Below, one piece after another: positions 37,711 to 46,938 of a stretch of DNA of 64,000 bases. The notes beneath the pieces are model-generated. The model had not been told where the DNA came from and did not search any database. It was given only the letters and a program-made list of their open reading frames with translations. The DNA is from CAVVEQ01 sp963804865 (GTDB lineage Bacteria; Chloroflexota; Anaerolineae; Anaerolineales; Anaerolineaceae): contig CAWDSH010000001.1 in assembly GCA_963804865.1 (NCBI GenBank), positions 310,001 through 374,000 on the forward strand, written 5' to 3'. Each line of letters starts with the position of its first letter. Position 1 is the stretch's first letter. A program made the translations under genes and the position numbers.

Positions 37711-38787
37711 TTATAGTTTTTTGAGCGAGGATTGATAAGTCCCTCTATATGCCAGTTGACCGCATCCAGCGTTGATCTCAATCCCTCTACGCAGACGAAT
37801 GCTACAAGGGATACCGGATTTTAATATTTCATTTCTAAATAAATTCGTGCGATCGAAAGGTGAAGGATTCCCAGAATACTGATCTGACGGATTTAATCGA
37901 ATAAGGTTGATGTGGCATAATAGCCCCTTCAATGACTTCGAGAGAGCTTTAGCATGATCTAATGAATCATTGATGTCTTGAATAAGGGCGTACTCAAATG
38001 AAACTCTCCGGCCTGTTTTTTTTGTATAACGAATACAAGCAGATATCAAATCATCTATCCCGTATTTCTGGTTGATTGGGATCAACTGGCTACGGAGATA
38101 GTCATCCGGGGCATGGAGACTGATCGCTAAATTGATTTGTCTTTTCTGAGATGCAAACTCATCAATAATTGGGATTAAGCCAACTGTTGAAATTGTGAAT
38201 CGTCGTTCACCCAGGTTGAAACCATTTTGGTCGTTTAATATGTCAATGGATTTCATCACTGAATCGAAATTCTGAAATGGTTCGCCCATTCCCATATAAA
38301 CCACGTTTGTGACCTGCTTTCCTCTCTGTTTTAAAAATCGGGCATAGAAGATTATTTGTTCGACAATCTCTCCTGCGGATAAGTTCCGTTTCAATCCCAT
38401 TTGACCACTAGCACAAAAAACACACCCCATTCCGCAGCCAGATTGCGTTGAGACGCAAATCGTCTGCCGATTTTCGTAAAGCATCAATACTGTTTCAATA
38501 AAATTTCCATCAGTGAGTCCGAACAATGTTTTTTCTGTTAGTGCATCTTTTGAGACGATGGTATTCTTTGGTGATAATAGAAGGAAGTCAAAATGATTGG
38601 ATAGAGACTTTCGAACAGCATTTGGGAGATTAGTGAAATGATCCGGTTGATACCACAATTGGTGGTATAGCCCATCCCAAATCTGACTGGCTCGATATTT
38701 CTGAGAGTTCAAGGCAGCCACTGCCATAACCAGCTCTTCAAATGTGAGGTTATAGATATGTTGCTTCTTTTCAGATGTTGGAGGCAA
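37711..38787 (-). CDS. rlmN: 23S rRNA/tRNA adenine-C2 methyltransferase RlmN (radical SAM)
   Basis: 358 residues. The radical SAM cluster motif is CGMGCVFC (CxxxCxxC), and GMGEP follows in NVVYMGMGEPFQN. The C-terminal cysteine used in the methyl-transfer mechanism is probably the one in NAGCGQLAY. RlmN methylates A2503 of 23S rRNA and A37 of some tRNAs. It starts 6 bases after the HAD gene, so it is co-transcribed with the clpP region. Length is normal. Confidence 0.95.
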   Translation of the reverse strand: MPPTSEKKQHIYNLTFEELVMAVAALNSQKYRASQIWDGLYHQLWYQPDHFTNLPNAVRKSLSNHFDFLLLSPKNTIVSKDALTEKTLFGLTDGNFIETVLMLYENRQTICVSTQSGCGMGCVFCASGQMGLKRNLSAGEIVEQIIFYARFLKQRGKQVTNVVYMGMGEPFQNFDSVMKSIDILNDQNGFNLGERRFTISTVGLIPIIDEFASQKRQINLAISLHAPDDYLRSQLIPINQKYGIDDLISACIRYTKKTGRRVSFEYALIQDINDSLDHAKALSKSLKGLLCHINLIRLNPSDQYSGNPSPFDRTNLFRNEILKSGIPCSIRLRRGIEINAGCGQLAYRGTYQSSLKKL

Positions 38788-38793
38788 GGTTAT

Positions 38794-39576
38794 TTATCCC
38801 AGTAATTCAAGGAGATCTTTGGCAATGAGATCCGGTTTAGGTTCCCATTTCTTAACATCTTCCAGTGTAGAGACTCCAGAGAGTACCAAACCTGTTCGGC
38901 AACCTGCTCTTTGAGCGCCCAAGATATCCGTTTCCAGTCGATCGCCAATCCCGATAATCTGCTCAGCCGGTAGACCTAATCTTTCGAAGGAAAGGTTAAA
39001 GAGGAAGGGATACGGTTTTCCAGCAATTATTGGTTTAATCCCGGTGGATGCCTCAAGAAATGCCAGAAATGGTCCTGTGCCAGGAATAAAACCCTCAGGT
39101 ACCGGGAAGGTTAGATCAGGATTGGTGCCAAAAAAAGGCAGTCCTTTTCTAATCCATAATGTTGCTTGTTTAAATTTCTCGAAAGTGATCTGTCTATCCA
39201 ATCCGACCACGACTGCCTGTGGATCGACTTCGGAATGAAAGAATCCTACTTCCTTCATTGCCTCCTGAGTACCTACCTCGCCAATGATAAACACTGGTCC
39301 ACCTTTCGGAAATCTCTGTTTTACGAGGAAAGCGGCAGCCATGGGTGAGTTGATGATTTGTTCGGGAGAAATCTTGACTCCCATGCCTTCCAATTTTTCA
39401 GCGAATTGTAAAGGAGTTTTCATGGTGTTATTTGTTGCGAGGATGATTTTTAGATCCAATGATTCCATGCGTGCAAACGCTTTGGGAAGGTCCACAATTG
39501 GGGTTTTATCTCTCCATAAAACACCATCCATATCAAGGATCACAGCTTTTATTTCAGGTTTTAATTGTTTGATCAT
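38794..39576 (-). CDS. HAD-IIA family phosphatase (NagD-like)
   Basis: 260 residues from the ATG at 39576, which has GGAG about five bases upstream. A reading that starts at 39645 would add 23 residues without a ribosome site and through the hairpin behind clpP. Motif I is ILDMDGVLW, motif II is LATNNT, and motif III is GIGDRLETDILGAQRAG. The C2-type cap between the motifs matches NagD/4-nitrophenylphosphatase proteins, which dephosphorylate nucleotides or small metabolites. The substrate is not known. Neighbours are clpP and rlmN. Confidence 0.88.
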   Translation of the reverse strand: MIKQLKPEIKAVILDMDGVLWRDKTPIVDLPKAFARMESLDLKIILATNNTMKTPLQFAEKLEGMGVKISPEQIINSPMAAAFLVKQRFPKGGPVFIIGEVGTQEAMKEVGFFHSEVDPQAVVVGLDRQITFEKFKQATLWIRKGLPFFGTNPDLTFPVPEGFIPGTGPFLAFLEASTGIKPIIAGKPYPFLFNLSFERLGLPAEQIIGIGDRLETDILGAQRAGCRTGLVLSGVSTLEDVKKWEPKPDLIAKDLLELLG

Positions 39577-39595
39577 CAATTCTCCAAAATGGAAA

Positions 39596-39618
39596 CCGGA
39601 CAGCGATCTGCTATCCGG
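39596..39618 (-). terminator. Possible weak terminator after clpP
   Basis: On the minus strand, CCGGATAGC, a five-base loop and GCTGTCCGG (one G-U pair) are followed by a TTTCCATTTT tail. It lies between clpP and the HAD start, so it may reduce downstream expression. Confidence 0.45.
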
Positions 39619-39650
39619 CTGATTACTTCCAAAAAAAGAAATCAATAAGA

Positions 39651-40253
39651 TTAACTGCCGGATTTGAGCACTTGATCAACAATACCGTATTCTACTGCCT
39701 GTTCAGCTTCGAGGTAGAAATTTCGATCGGTATCTCTTTCAATCACGTCCAGCGGTTGACCGGTGCTTTGAGAGAGTATTTCGTTCAGGCGCGCTTTAAG
39801 CCGAAGGATCTCCCTGGCTTGAATTTCAATATCCGATGCTTGCCCTTCAGCACCACCGAGAGGCTGATGCATGTGTATTGTCGCATGCGGAAGTGCATAT
39901 CTTTGACCCTTTGTACCAGCTGCCAGGAGCACAGTACCAAAGGAAGCGGTGACGCCAACAGCTACCGTGCTGATCTTGTTTGGGATCATTTTCATCGTGT
40001 CATAAATCGCCAATCCAGAATATATCTGGCCCCCAGGGGAATTAATATACATTTGGATCATTTTTTCGTTATCTTCATGGCTCAAATAAAGCAATTGGGC
40101 AACGACGACATTGGCAACCTGGTCATCAATGGGTGTTCCAACAAAAATGATCCTTTCCCTCAGCAAAAGAGAATAGATATCATAGGCGCGTTCACCGCGA
40201 CCAGATGACTCTACAACCATGGGGATAACGGATTTGAATTCCGGGATACTCAT
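39651..40253 (-). CDS. clpP: ATP-dependent Clp protease proteolytic subunit ClpP
   Basis: 200 residues, a serine protease that forms a barrel and degrades proteins fed by ClpX or ClpA/C. The catalytic triad is visible: Ser104 in VTASFG, His129 in IHMHQP, and Asp176 in DTDRNF. The nucleophile context is TASFG rather than the usual AASMG, a modest variation. INSPGG around residue 71 is the oxyanion/handle region. It follows tig by 29 bases, the classic tig-clpP order, but clpX is not next and a HAD gene is found instead. Confidence 0.95.
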   Translation of the reverse strand: MSIPEFKSVIPMVVESSGRGERAYDIYSLLLRERIIFVGTPIDDQVANVVVAQLLYLSHEDNEKMIQMYINSPGGQIYSGLAIYDTMKMIPNKISTVAVGVTASFGTVLLAAGTKGQRYALPHATIHMHQPLGGAEGQASDIEIQAREILRLKARLNEILSQSTGQPLDVIERDTDRNFYLEAEQAVEYGIVDQVLKSGS

Positions 40254-40282
40254 TTTCAGCTCCTTTTTCCGATAATAATGAA

Positions 40283-41731
40283 CTAAATATTCTTTTCTTT
40301 TTTTGTTTTTACTGCTTTTACTTTTGGATCCGTTGCTGTTTTTGATTTTAAGGAAGCAGATTTCTTTTCTGAATTCTTTTTAGCTGTTGTTTTGTTTTCA
40401 GCTTTTCCAGTCGCGATTGCCTTTAATCGCTCAAGAACCCGCCGACTCATTAATCGCGTTGCAGCCTGAATGGCTACTGCATTTGCAACGCGTTGCGGTG
40501 AAGTTTTCCGATTTAATTTCTGAAATTCCTTTGAAGGCTGCATTTCAGATAGAGTTTGATTGAATTCCTGGCTAACTTCTTCTTTACTCAGTTGTATGTT
40601 TTCTTTTTTCGCAATTTCATCCAATACCAATGATCTTTCTAGTCGTTTTTTTGCTATCGGTGTGATTTCTTCTTCAAAATATTTTTCTTTTTCTTTATTA
40701 TTCAATTTAAGGTATGTATCCAAATCCATCTTCTGTTCAGCAAGATCCTGTTGAAGATGTTCGAGCACATGCCGTTTCTCATCTTCCAATATTTGAGGAG
40801 GATATTTGATTTTTGATTGAACGATTATTTTATCGAGGATCTGGTCATAATAATCACGATCATATTCTTCACGGGAATTTATCTCGATACGCTTGCGGAT
40901 AGAATCTCGTAGAGCTTCCAGAGAAGCAAAATCACCCATTGTTTTGGCAAATGCATCGTCAAGAACCGGTAATTTCATCGTCTTGACACTCTGCACTGAA
41001 ATTTGGAAGGATACTTCTTTATCCTTTAGATTCTCAAATGGAGAATCTTTTGGAAAACGATGTATGATTGTTTTTTCCTGCGATGCTGACAAGCCAATAA
41101 GTTCCTTATCAAATCCTTTATAAGGGAAGGGGTTTTCTTGATCTGGATCATTGCCAATCCAAATTTGCGTGGGTGTTTCCTTGATAATCGTTGAATCTTC
41201 CCCTTCGCTGGGTGAAGTCGATGTCCCTGAGATCTTGAGATAAACCATATCCCCATCCTGCGCTGGTCTCTCTACTGGTTCTGCCGTAGCAAACATGCGT
41301 TGGAAATTTTGTATGGTTTTCTCTACTTCTTTTTCATCAACTTTTGGTTCGTGATAATCCAATCTGATCGAAGCGTATTTAGCCAGGTCGATTTCAGGTT
41401 CAAGGGGAATAATGAATGAAAACTTCGGAGGATCCTGACTGATTACTTCATCTAATGAACCAGGACCCGAAGGAGTTATTTTCGCTTCATCAATTACTTT
41501 TGGGTAGATATCATCGATCATCAACTCGATGGCATGATTCTGGATGTGCTCATCTCCATAAATTCGTCTCACCACAGATAATGGCGCTTTTCCAGGACGA
41601 AATCCAGGAATTTTTGATTCGCGTGAAATTTGTTTTGCAGCTTTTATCTTATATGAATCAAGTGAGGATGGTTCAAATTCTGCGGTTACTTTCAGCTGAT
41701 GATCATCACGTTTTTGAGTCTCGATTTTCAA
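40283..41731 (-). CDS. tig: Trigger factor (ribosome-associated chaperone/prolyl isomerase)
   Basis: About 482 residues from the TTG at 41731 (AAGGA seven bases upstream), giving MKIETQKRDDHQLKV, the normal family start. A longer reading from 41800 would run through the tRNA-Leu gene and is rejected. The N-terminal ribosome-binding region carries IPGFRPGKAPLSVV. A PPIase-like FKBP domain lies in the middle (GDMVYLKISG and the later FPKDSPFENLKDKEVSFQ), followed by a long helical C-terminal domain. The end (~445-482) is a lysine/alanine-rich tail, longer and more basic than in E. coli. It starts the tig-clpP-HAD-rlmN-ftsY-prfB run. Confidence 0.93.
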   Translation of the reverse strand: MKIETQKRDDHQLKVTAEFEPSSLDSYKIKAAKQISRESKIPGFRPGKAPLSVVRRIYGDEHIQNHAIELMIDDIYPKVIDEAKITPSGPGSLDEVISQDPPKFSFIIPLEPEIDLAKYASIRLDYHEPKVDEKEVEKTIQNFQRMFATAEPVERPAQDGDMVYLKISGTSTSPSEGEDSTIIKETPTQIWIGNDPDQENPFPYKGFDKELIGLSASQEKTIIHRFPKDSPFENLKDKEVSFQISVQSVKTMKLPVLDDAFAKTMGDFASLEALRDSIRKRIEINSREEYDRDYYDQILDKIIVQSKIKYPPQILEDEKRHVLEHLQQDLAEQKMDLDTYLKLNNKEKEKYFEEEITPIAKKRLERSLVLDEIAKKENIQLSKEEVSQEFNQTLSEMQPSKEFQKLNRKTSPQRVANAVAIQAATRLMSRRVLERLKAIATGKAENKTTAKKNSEKKSASLKSKTATDPKVKAVKTKKEKNI

Positions 41732-41761
41732 TTTACAATCCTTATGATATGCAGAGTACGA

Positions 41762-41843
41762 TGGGGAAGGAGGGACTTGAACCCTCACGCCTTTCGGCAC
41801 ATGATCCTAAGTCATGCCTGTCTGCCAATTCCAGCACTTCCCC
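41762..41843 (-). tRNA. tRNA-Leu (anticodon TAG)
   Basis: Acceptor GGGGAAG/CTTCCCC, anticodon stem CATGA/TCATG with loop CTTAGGA (anticodon TAG, reads CUA/CUG), a long variable arm (class II) and T loop TTCAAGT. Discriminator A; CCA is not encoded. It ends 30 bases before the tig start codon, so it probably shares a transcript with tig. Confidence 0.95.
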
Positions 41844-41855
41844 AAAAGCCAACGA

Positions 41856-41884
41856 ATTATAAACACAAGAGAGAGGGGCGTCAA
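41856..41884 (-). promoter_or_regulatory. Promoter of tRNA-Leu (and likely tig)
   Basis: Minus strand TTGACG (41884-41879), 17 bases, TATAAT (41861-41856), twelve bases before the tRNA. No terminator is seen between the tRNA and tig. Confidence 0.8.
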
Positions 41885-41891
41885 TAAGAGC

Positions 41892-42680
41892 CTAGGATTT
41901 AATCCCCCAAGCGTAAAATGTTGGTGTTAAAGAAATCCGGATACCTTTTTTGGATGAATCCAGGTCAGATTCTTTGAGCTTATTAATGGTCTCCTGCGAA
42001 TACTGATTTGACAGGTCTGAATGGATTACAGACCACTCGATATCGAAATCATGCTGTGAAAATGGCTGTATTCCACTCCAGGACACCAACCCCATGGAAA
42101 TATCTTGTAATCCCACCGATTTTAAAAGTAAAGTTAATTCACGACCAATTAAAGGATTTGCGCCTTGATTAATTAAGGATAATCGCTGTCCATCACCAAT
42201 CTTTTCCAGATCACGGGGGAAGTCAATTCTTCCGCCATAATCCGGTTCAGCTAAAATAATTATCGCGCCCCCGGGAAGTAAAATTCGGGTCATTTCCTTA
42301 ATAGCTGACAGGGGATCATGCATCCACAACAAATAGAAATGGCAATAAACCTGGTCAAATGTGTCATCTGAAATGGGGATTCGATAACCGTCTGCAGCGA
42401 TGAAATGATTACCGGGAGAATATGCTTTACTAAATAGAACTCGATTCAGATCTACATCCAACCCATAACATAAAGCCGAACAATTGGATTGAATCTCATC
42501 TATGATGACGCCAGTACCTGAGCCTACTTCGAGGACACGATGACAAGATTCGAGGTGAAGTTCTTGGAAAATGTATTTTCTAAGCTGACTTGTCCAACCA
42601 GCTTGTTGCTTAAACCGAGTGTGCCATTCATTTATGGATAAATCCAAATTATTGTTTTTTCCAGATGGTTGGCCACTCAT
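41892..42680 (-). CDS. Class I SAM-dependent methyltransferase
   Basis: 262 residues. SAM-binding motif I is VLEVGSGTGVI (~residues 50-60), followed by an acidic GLDVDLNRV, FIAADGYRIPISDDTFD and the post-motif LPGGAIIILAEPDYGG. This is the Methyltransf_11/25 type that methylates small molecules, quinones or peptides; the target is not evident. The start codon lies inside the end of the cluster-less radical SAM gene (32-base overlap), which ties it to the DUF2207/radical SAM cassette as its last gene. It may be a further tailoring enzyme of that cassette. Confidence 0.82.
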   Translation of the reverse strand: MSGQPSGKNNNLDLSINEWHTRFKQQAGWTSQLRKYIFQELHLESCHRVLEVGSGTGVIIDEIQSNCSALCYGLDVDLNRVLFSKAYSPGNHFIAADGYRIPISDDTFDQVYCHFYLLWMHDPLSAIKEMTRILLPGGAIIILAEPDYGGRIDFPRDLEKIGDGQRLSLINQGANPLIGRELTLLLKSVGLQDISMGLVSWSGIQPFSQHDFDIEWSVIHSDLSNQYSQETINKLKESDLDSSKKGIRISLTPTFYAWGIKS

Positions 42681-43806
42681 CGGTCAATAAGTTTCCGAGT
42701 ACTTTATTTTCACCCTGCTCGGGTAGGACATCTCCATCAGGTTCAACATACAGCCAAGCTTTACCTGCACCTCGAGTGGTTTCATGGTGTTCGGCGAGTT
42801 CGAGCGCAATCGGATTGAAATTTGAATAAGGAACCGGGATGTCCCAAACAAGGTTCAATCCACTTTCCCCGGAAAAATTCCTGGCTTCTTTTACCACTTC
42901 TTTTAATGAAGGATGAATGGCGCTCAAGGAAAGTGCAGAAATCTTGATTCGCGATAATTTTTCAATTGTCTTATGAATACTAGTTGCATTAGCTTTTGTT
43001 ATGGTCAGATGCACTGTTTCAAATATATCTTCCGCGGCTACATCGCGAACAGCTTCCCATGCCTGTTCGTTATCCGGGTCGAGAACAAGCATCAGATGAT
43101 CCAAGCCTGCGTTAAGTAGTTGATGTAGATATTTCTTTTCAGACAACCGGAGACCATCTGTCACCAATCCACTAACCAGACCAAGTGTTTCAGAATAGGT
43201 AATCAATTCAGGTAAATCGGGTCTGAGGGTTGGTTCACCTCCAGTAAAAACAACTTGAGGTACAGTAGCTGACCAAATTTTATTTAGAATCGTTTTCCAT
43301 TCTTCAGTCAATAATTCTCGTTTTACACGATCAACAGGAGCAAGTTTTTTATTTGAGGGGTCTGAAGTCTTATAAGTGAGCGCACAATCGATACGGTAAG
43401 GTGCGGAGATTTGCTCAGAGTAAGGATCCAACCTTTCAAAATCCATGAATATATCTGGGGCAAGGTCAGGGGTGTTTATGAATGTATCCAACTGCTCTTT
43501 GAAGGACTCACTGTCCAATTTAGCCTGATCAGCAGATATTCTGTAGCGTTGTGCCATTAACTCTGATATTTCTTGGGATGATTTATTCTGCATAAGATAA
43601 TATGCATATTCAGTGGCCGTCTGATTGAGATGTAAAACCGTGGCCGCATTTAATATCAGGATACTATTTCCATCAGGTTCAATTCTCAAGTGCAGGCGGA
43701 ATTGATTCTCTGCATCGCCTGGAGATTGATAATGGTACATTCCTGCGGGAATCAATTCAACGGTTTTGAATAGTTTATCAGACCATAATCGGATGCGTTC
43801 TTTCAT
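42649..43806 (-). CDS. Radical SAM-like protein that lacks all cluster cysteines (PqqD-like N-terminus)
   Basis: About 385 residues from the ATG at 43806 (GGAGG five bases upstream; an earlier TTG at 43824 is possible). It aligns end to end with the neighbouring radical SAM enzyme: the same PqqD-like region (ILNAATVLHLNQTATEYAY), the same FTGGEPTLRPDLPELI and the same YVEPDGDVLP. Where the partner has RCNNDCSHC, this protein has KTSDPSNKK, and the SPASM cysteines are also gone. Only one Cys remains in the whole protein. It cannot bind the SAM-reducing [4Fe-4S] cluster, so it is probably a non-catalytic partner, for example a substrate-binding subunit. The frame is intact, arguing against simple decay. 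Confidence 0.85.
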   Translation of the reverse strand: MKERIRLWSDKLFKTVELIPAGMYHYQSPGDAENQFRLHLRIEPDGNSILILNAATVLHLNQTATEYAYYLMQNKSSQEISELMAQRYRISADQAKLDSESFKEQLDTFINTPDLAPDIFMDFERLDPYSEQISAPYRIDCALTYKTSDPSNKKLAPVDRVKRELLTEEWKTILNKIWSATVPQVVFTGGEPTLRPDLPELITYSETLGLVSGLVTDGLRLSEKKYLHQLLNAGLDHLMLVLDPDNEQAWEAVRDVAAEDIFETVHLTITKANATSIHKTIEKLSRIKISALSLSAIHPSLKEVVKEARNFSGESGLNLVWDIPVPYSNFNPIALELAEHHETTRGAGKAWLYVEPDGDVLPEQGENKVLGNLLTDEWPTIWKKQ

Positions 43807-43820
43807 CTTGTCCTCCATCT

Positions 43821-45213
43821 TCAAGCAAATTCAGAGTTGGATATGGCGTCGGGATTCGGTTCGGTTATGTTCATTGCCAATGGGCATCCACCACCGCATT
43901 CGGCTATGAAAGAGCAATTCAAGCATTTTGCGGAAATGGATTTACGCTCGCGAAGGCTTTTTGCCAGCGGATGACCCCAAATATCCTGCCATGGGTCACT
44001 TTGGATATTTCCCCAGCGAAGAATAGTAAGATTGACAGGGTATAACACTGCCATCAGGTTCAACGCACATATTAAATAGAGCTGCAGTGCATCCCTTAAC
44101 TCCCAATTCCATTTGAACAGGATCAAAGTGACAATATTGTGTCGGTGTGTACCAGATTAGCTTTTGGTTATTGTGACTCGTTTTTTCCCGGGCAATCTCC
44201 AGTAGTGCAGGTAATTCCTCTGCCTCCAAACCCGTACCAACCGTTATTCCCTGGCCGGAATAGATGAGAGCATTCAATCCTACAGTTTTTACCCCTTCAT
44301 CGGCCAAGAAATCCAATAAGCCGGCGAGTGAATGGTAATTATTCCTTAATAAAGTTGTATTGGTCATAACATAAAGGTGTTCTTTTACCGCATTTCTCAA
44401 CCCTGCAACGGTTTCAGTCCAAGCACCTTTTGAACCTACCATTTGATCATGAACACCCATGATTTGGGACTCGAGTGTGATTTGGATATGATCAAGACCT
44501 GCATTGACCAGCCTGGTTGTGAATTCCTTTTTACATAACCTCCTGCCGTTGGTATTTAGACCTGTAATTTGCCCGATTCCCTCAGCATATTGAATTAATT
44601 CAGCGAGGTCAGGACGCAGAGTGGGTTCTCCACCTGTAAATACAATATGTGGTATCCCCAGAGACCACAGCTTATTAAGGATCCCTTTCCAGTCTTTCGT
44701 TTCCAACTCCGGATGATTTCTTGATCTGGCATTGTAGCAATGGGAACAATCATTATTGCACCTGTAAGTTATTGCCAGATCCATGCGATAAGGTGCGGAG
44801 GGTATATGGGAGAAGGGCATAGTTGCCTCTATCCCCAGGTCACAGATCGGGCAAGCATCGGAAAATGGATTTATCAGAGCCGAAAACTGCTCTTTGAATT
44901 CGATGAAATCTTTTTCGACTTGATCTGAACTGATCCGGAAATCCCTGGTCATTCTACTTTGGATTTCCTTCATCGAGATCTGCTCAAGGTAGAAAAACGC
45001 CATATAGGCAGCAGTTTGGTTAAGATGAAGTATTTGATTGGCGTTGAGGATCAAAATGCCCAATCCATCAGGCTCTATCCTGAGATGAATCCGATTCTCC
45101 GCATCGGATGTGTTGATCGAATAATGGTAAATACCCGACTGGATTCCGGATGATTGACCTTTGGAATCCAGTGGTGAGGATAGTTTGGAGAAAAACTTAT
45201 CTATCAAGGCCAT
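43821..45213 (-). CDS. Radical SAM/SPASM enzyme with PqqD-like N-terminus, apparently frameshifted
   Basis: The N-terminal ~115 residues carry a PqqD-like (RiPP recognition) region with ILNANQILHLNQTAAYMAF, then CPIC, then the radical SAM motif C152-x3-C156-x2-C159 (RCNNDCSHC) and TGGEPTLRPDL. The SPASM part starts with CVEPDGSVIPCQSYYSSLG, after which the frame hits a stop at 43996. The next frame continues exactly as expected (NIQSDPWQDIW, then CLNCSFIAECGGGCP) to 43821. The break falls in GGGGAAA (plus strand 44008-44014), and removing one base restores a full SPASM enzyme of ~464 residues. It starts 8 bases after the DUF2207-like gene. It may be a sequence error, a recent mutation or recoding. 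Confidence 0.85.
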
Positions 45214-45221
45214 TCAAGGAT

Positions 45222-46916
45222 TTATCTACCACCGCCAGCACAGGCACAGGCACACCCAGCACAGGCGCAGGCACACGCGCAGGAATGACCACCTCCTCCG
45301 CTAAAACCACCTCCACGAGAGGAAGTATAAGTAGGCTTGGGTGCTGGATTGGTCTTATTTGTAACATTCCCGGTGAAATCTGAAACGTTGCCAACGACCC
45401 CCGCCGCCATCGTTTGAACACTATTAGTGATGGAAGCTGCGAAATCTGCACCAGGCAGGCTTGGCATGCTGACCGTTCCAGAGCTCTTACCGGCACTTAA
45501 TGTTGGAGCGCCGCTAGTCTTTAGACCGCCACCACCGCCAGTTGAGGTCGAACGGTATGATGGATCATAACCTCCCCACCAACGAGGTAGAAATACTGGA
45601 TTGGAGCCAAAAACTTCCTTCGTGCGATCTCCGTACTTATCATCCAACATGGTCCAATCCATGACTTCTTCGAATTTTTGACTTTTAACCTCTGGTGTAT
45701 CGGCGCTTTCGACCATTTCCCATGCGCGTTTCATGATGTCTTGGTAGAAAACGAGCGTCTCTTTTCTACTAAAACCAGACATTTTCTCTGAAACACCCTT
45801 AACCAGGTTGACCATCATATCCTGCAATCCGAGACGCTGTTCTTTTGGGGTTATTTTCTGCATTGCTTTGAGGAAATCAGCTTCATAAGGATATAGATCT
45901 TCAGGTAGGGGATCGTTGATCTCGAGTTTCAATGGATCGCGGGTGATTACTTTGGCTGCATTCTTTTTTATGGTCGAAAACAGCGTCATGGTAAGGATTT
46001 TATCCATCGGCTCTTCCATCAATATCCCTGCTTCAACCGCTGTCAAACCGCGTTTAATACCGTGACCTTCCAATGCGATTTTTGGAGGAAGATACTGCAA
46101 TTTCCTCTTCCTTGCACTATTTACTCCGAGGACAATCATTAGAATGATGAATAGGAAAAATCCACCAAAACACAGGCAGGGGAGGGCTTCTTCGAATCTA
46201 AAATCGATTAATGGAGGAGTGGATATCGCACTCTCGGGTACTAACCGTGCTGGAAATGCAGCTCCAAAGGTGTATTGATCATAACCATTGGCTTGCTCAC
46301 TTTGCCATTGAAAATATACCCGGCCTTGATCATCAAAACCTGAAGCGGTAGGTTCAGAACTTCCAGGCCAATTGCTAGGCGTAAAATATCGAGGTTCCTC
46401 AGAATTCATGCCGACAGGAAGGAAAATGGTCACATTGACGAGGGTAGCCCCATGGACATATTGCGAGCCAAACCAGTTCGGTGAGAATTGCACGCTAGCA
46501 TAAGGTTCAGCTTCATCTGCGGTACCTTTGTAGAGCATGTTCGTGATTCCACCGACATGTAGAGTTACTGTACCCTGATCACCTGGTGCGATCGAATTAT
46601 TCCCAAGATATATGGAAACGCCATTGCTAACTTGACTTATATCGTAAACAGGGGTGCCATTGGCGGAGGCAGAAACAGTCGAGAAATCATAATCCTCATT
46701 GGGAAGACCAACATCCACGTACTCGATATAAGGTGCAGAGGGATCATTTTGAAACAGCCACGTATAATCCAAAGAGGCGGTTCCATCAGAATTTAAAGAT
46801 AAAACTACAGACTCGCTCAATAATGCAAAACTATAGTCTTGAGCATAGACAGGTGAGAAATTAGCAACCAATAAGACTGCGATTAACACAAACGATAACC
46901 ACTTAAAGCGGGTCAT
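45222..46916 (-). CDS. DUF2207-like membrane protein with C-terminal alternating Cys-Ala tail
   Basis: 564 residues from ATG 46916 (GGGAGGG upstream; an earlier in-frame start at 46937 is less likely). It has a signal peptide/first helix (~5-25), an extracytoplasmic domain of DUF2207 type (~28-225), a membrane helix with CLCFGGFFLFIILMI (~245-270), a cytoplasmic helical part, then a Gly/Ser/Thr-rich stretch. The last residues are GGGG-HS followed by CACACACAGCACACA and GGGR: seven cysteines alternating with alanine. With one helix after the signal peptide, the tail should face the cytoplasm, where the radical SAM enzyme encoded next could reach it. DUF2207 proteins often end in Gly-rich tails; the Cys-Ala pattern here is striking. 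Function unknown. Confidence 0.82.
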   Translation of the reverse strand: MTRFKWLSFVLIAVLLVANFSPVYAQDYSFALLSESVVLSLNSDGTASLDYTWLFQNDPSAPYIEYVDVGLPNEDYDFSTVSASANGTPVYDISQVSNGVSIYLGNNSIAPGDQGTVTLHVGGITNMLYKGTADEAEPYASVQFSPNWFGSQYVHGATLVNVTIFLPVGMNSEEPRYFTPSNWPGSSEPTASGFDDQGRVYFQWQSEQANGYDQYTFGAAFPARLVPESAISTPPLIDFRFEEALPCLCFGGFFLFIILMIVLGVNSARKRKLQYLPPKIALEGHGIKRGLTAVEAGILMEEPMDKILTMTLFSTIKKNAAKVITRDPLKLEINDPLPEDLYPYEADFLKAMQKITPKEQRLGLQDMMVNLVKGVSEKMSGFSRKETLVFYQDIMKRAWEMVESADTPEVKSQKFEEVMDWTMLDDKYGDRTKEVFGSNPVFLPRWWGGYDPSYRSTSTGGGGGLKTSGAPTLSAGKSSGTVSMPSLPGADFAASITNSVQTMAAGVVGNVSDFTGNVTNKTNPAPKPTYTSSRGGGFSGGGGHSCACACACAGCACACAGGGR

Positions 46917-46938
46917 GTTTATCCCTCCCAATGTCAAT

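Noticed and set aside
39577..39645. Longer N-terminus for the NagD-like HAD protein
   Set aside because: The added part is encoded in the hairpin after clpP and lacks a ribosome site; the ATG at 39576 has GGAG.
41732..41800. N-terminal extension of trigger factor
   Set aside because: It would run through the tRNA-Leu gene; the TTG at 41731 has AAGGA upstream and gives the normal family start.
43821..44126. Separate 101-codon gene
   Set aside because: Its second half is the continuation of the radical SAM SPASM domain after a one-base shift; its first half is an out-of-frame reading of the same gene.
45240..45290. Short tandem DNA repeat at the Cys-Ala tail
   Set aside because: The repetition is at protein level; codons vary (TGC/TGT, GCC/GCG/GCT), so it is not a simple slippage repeat.
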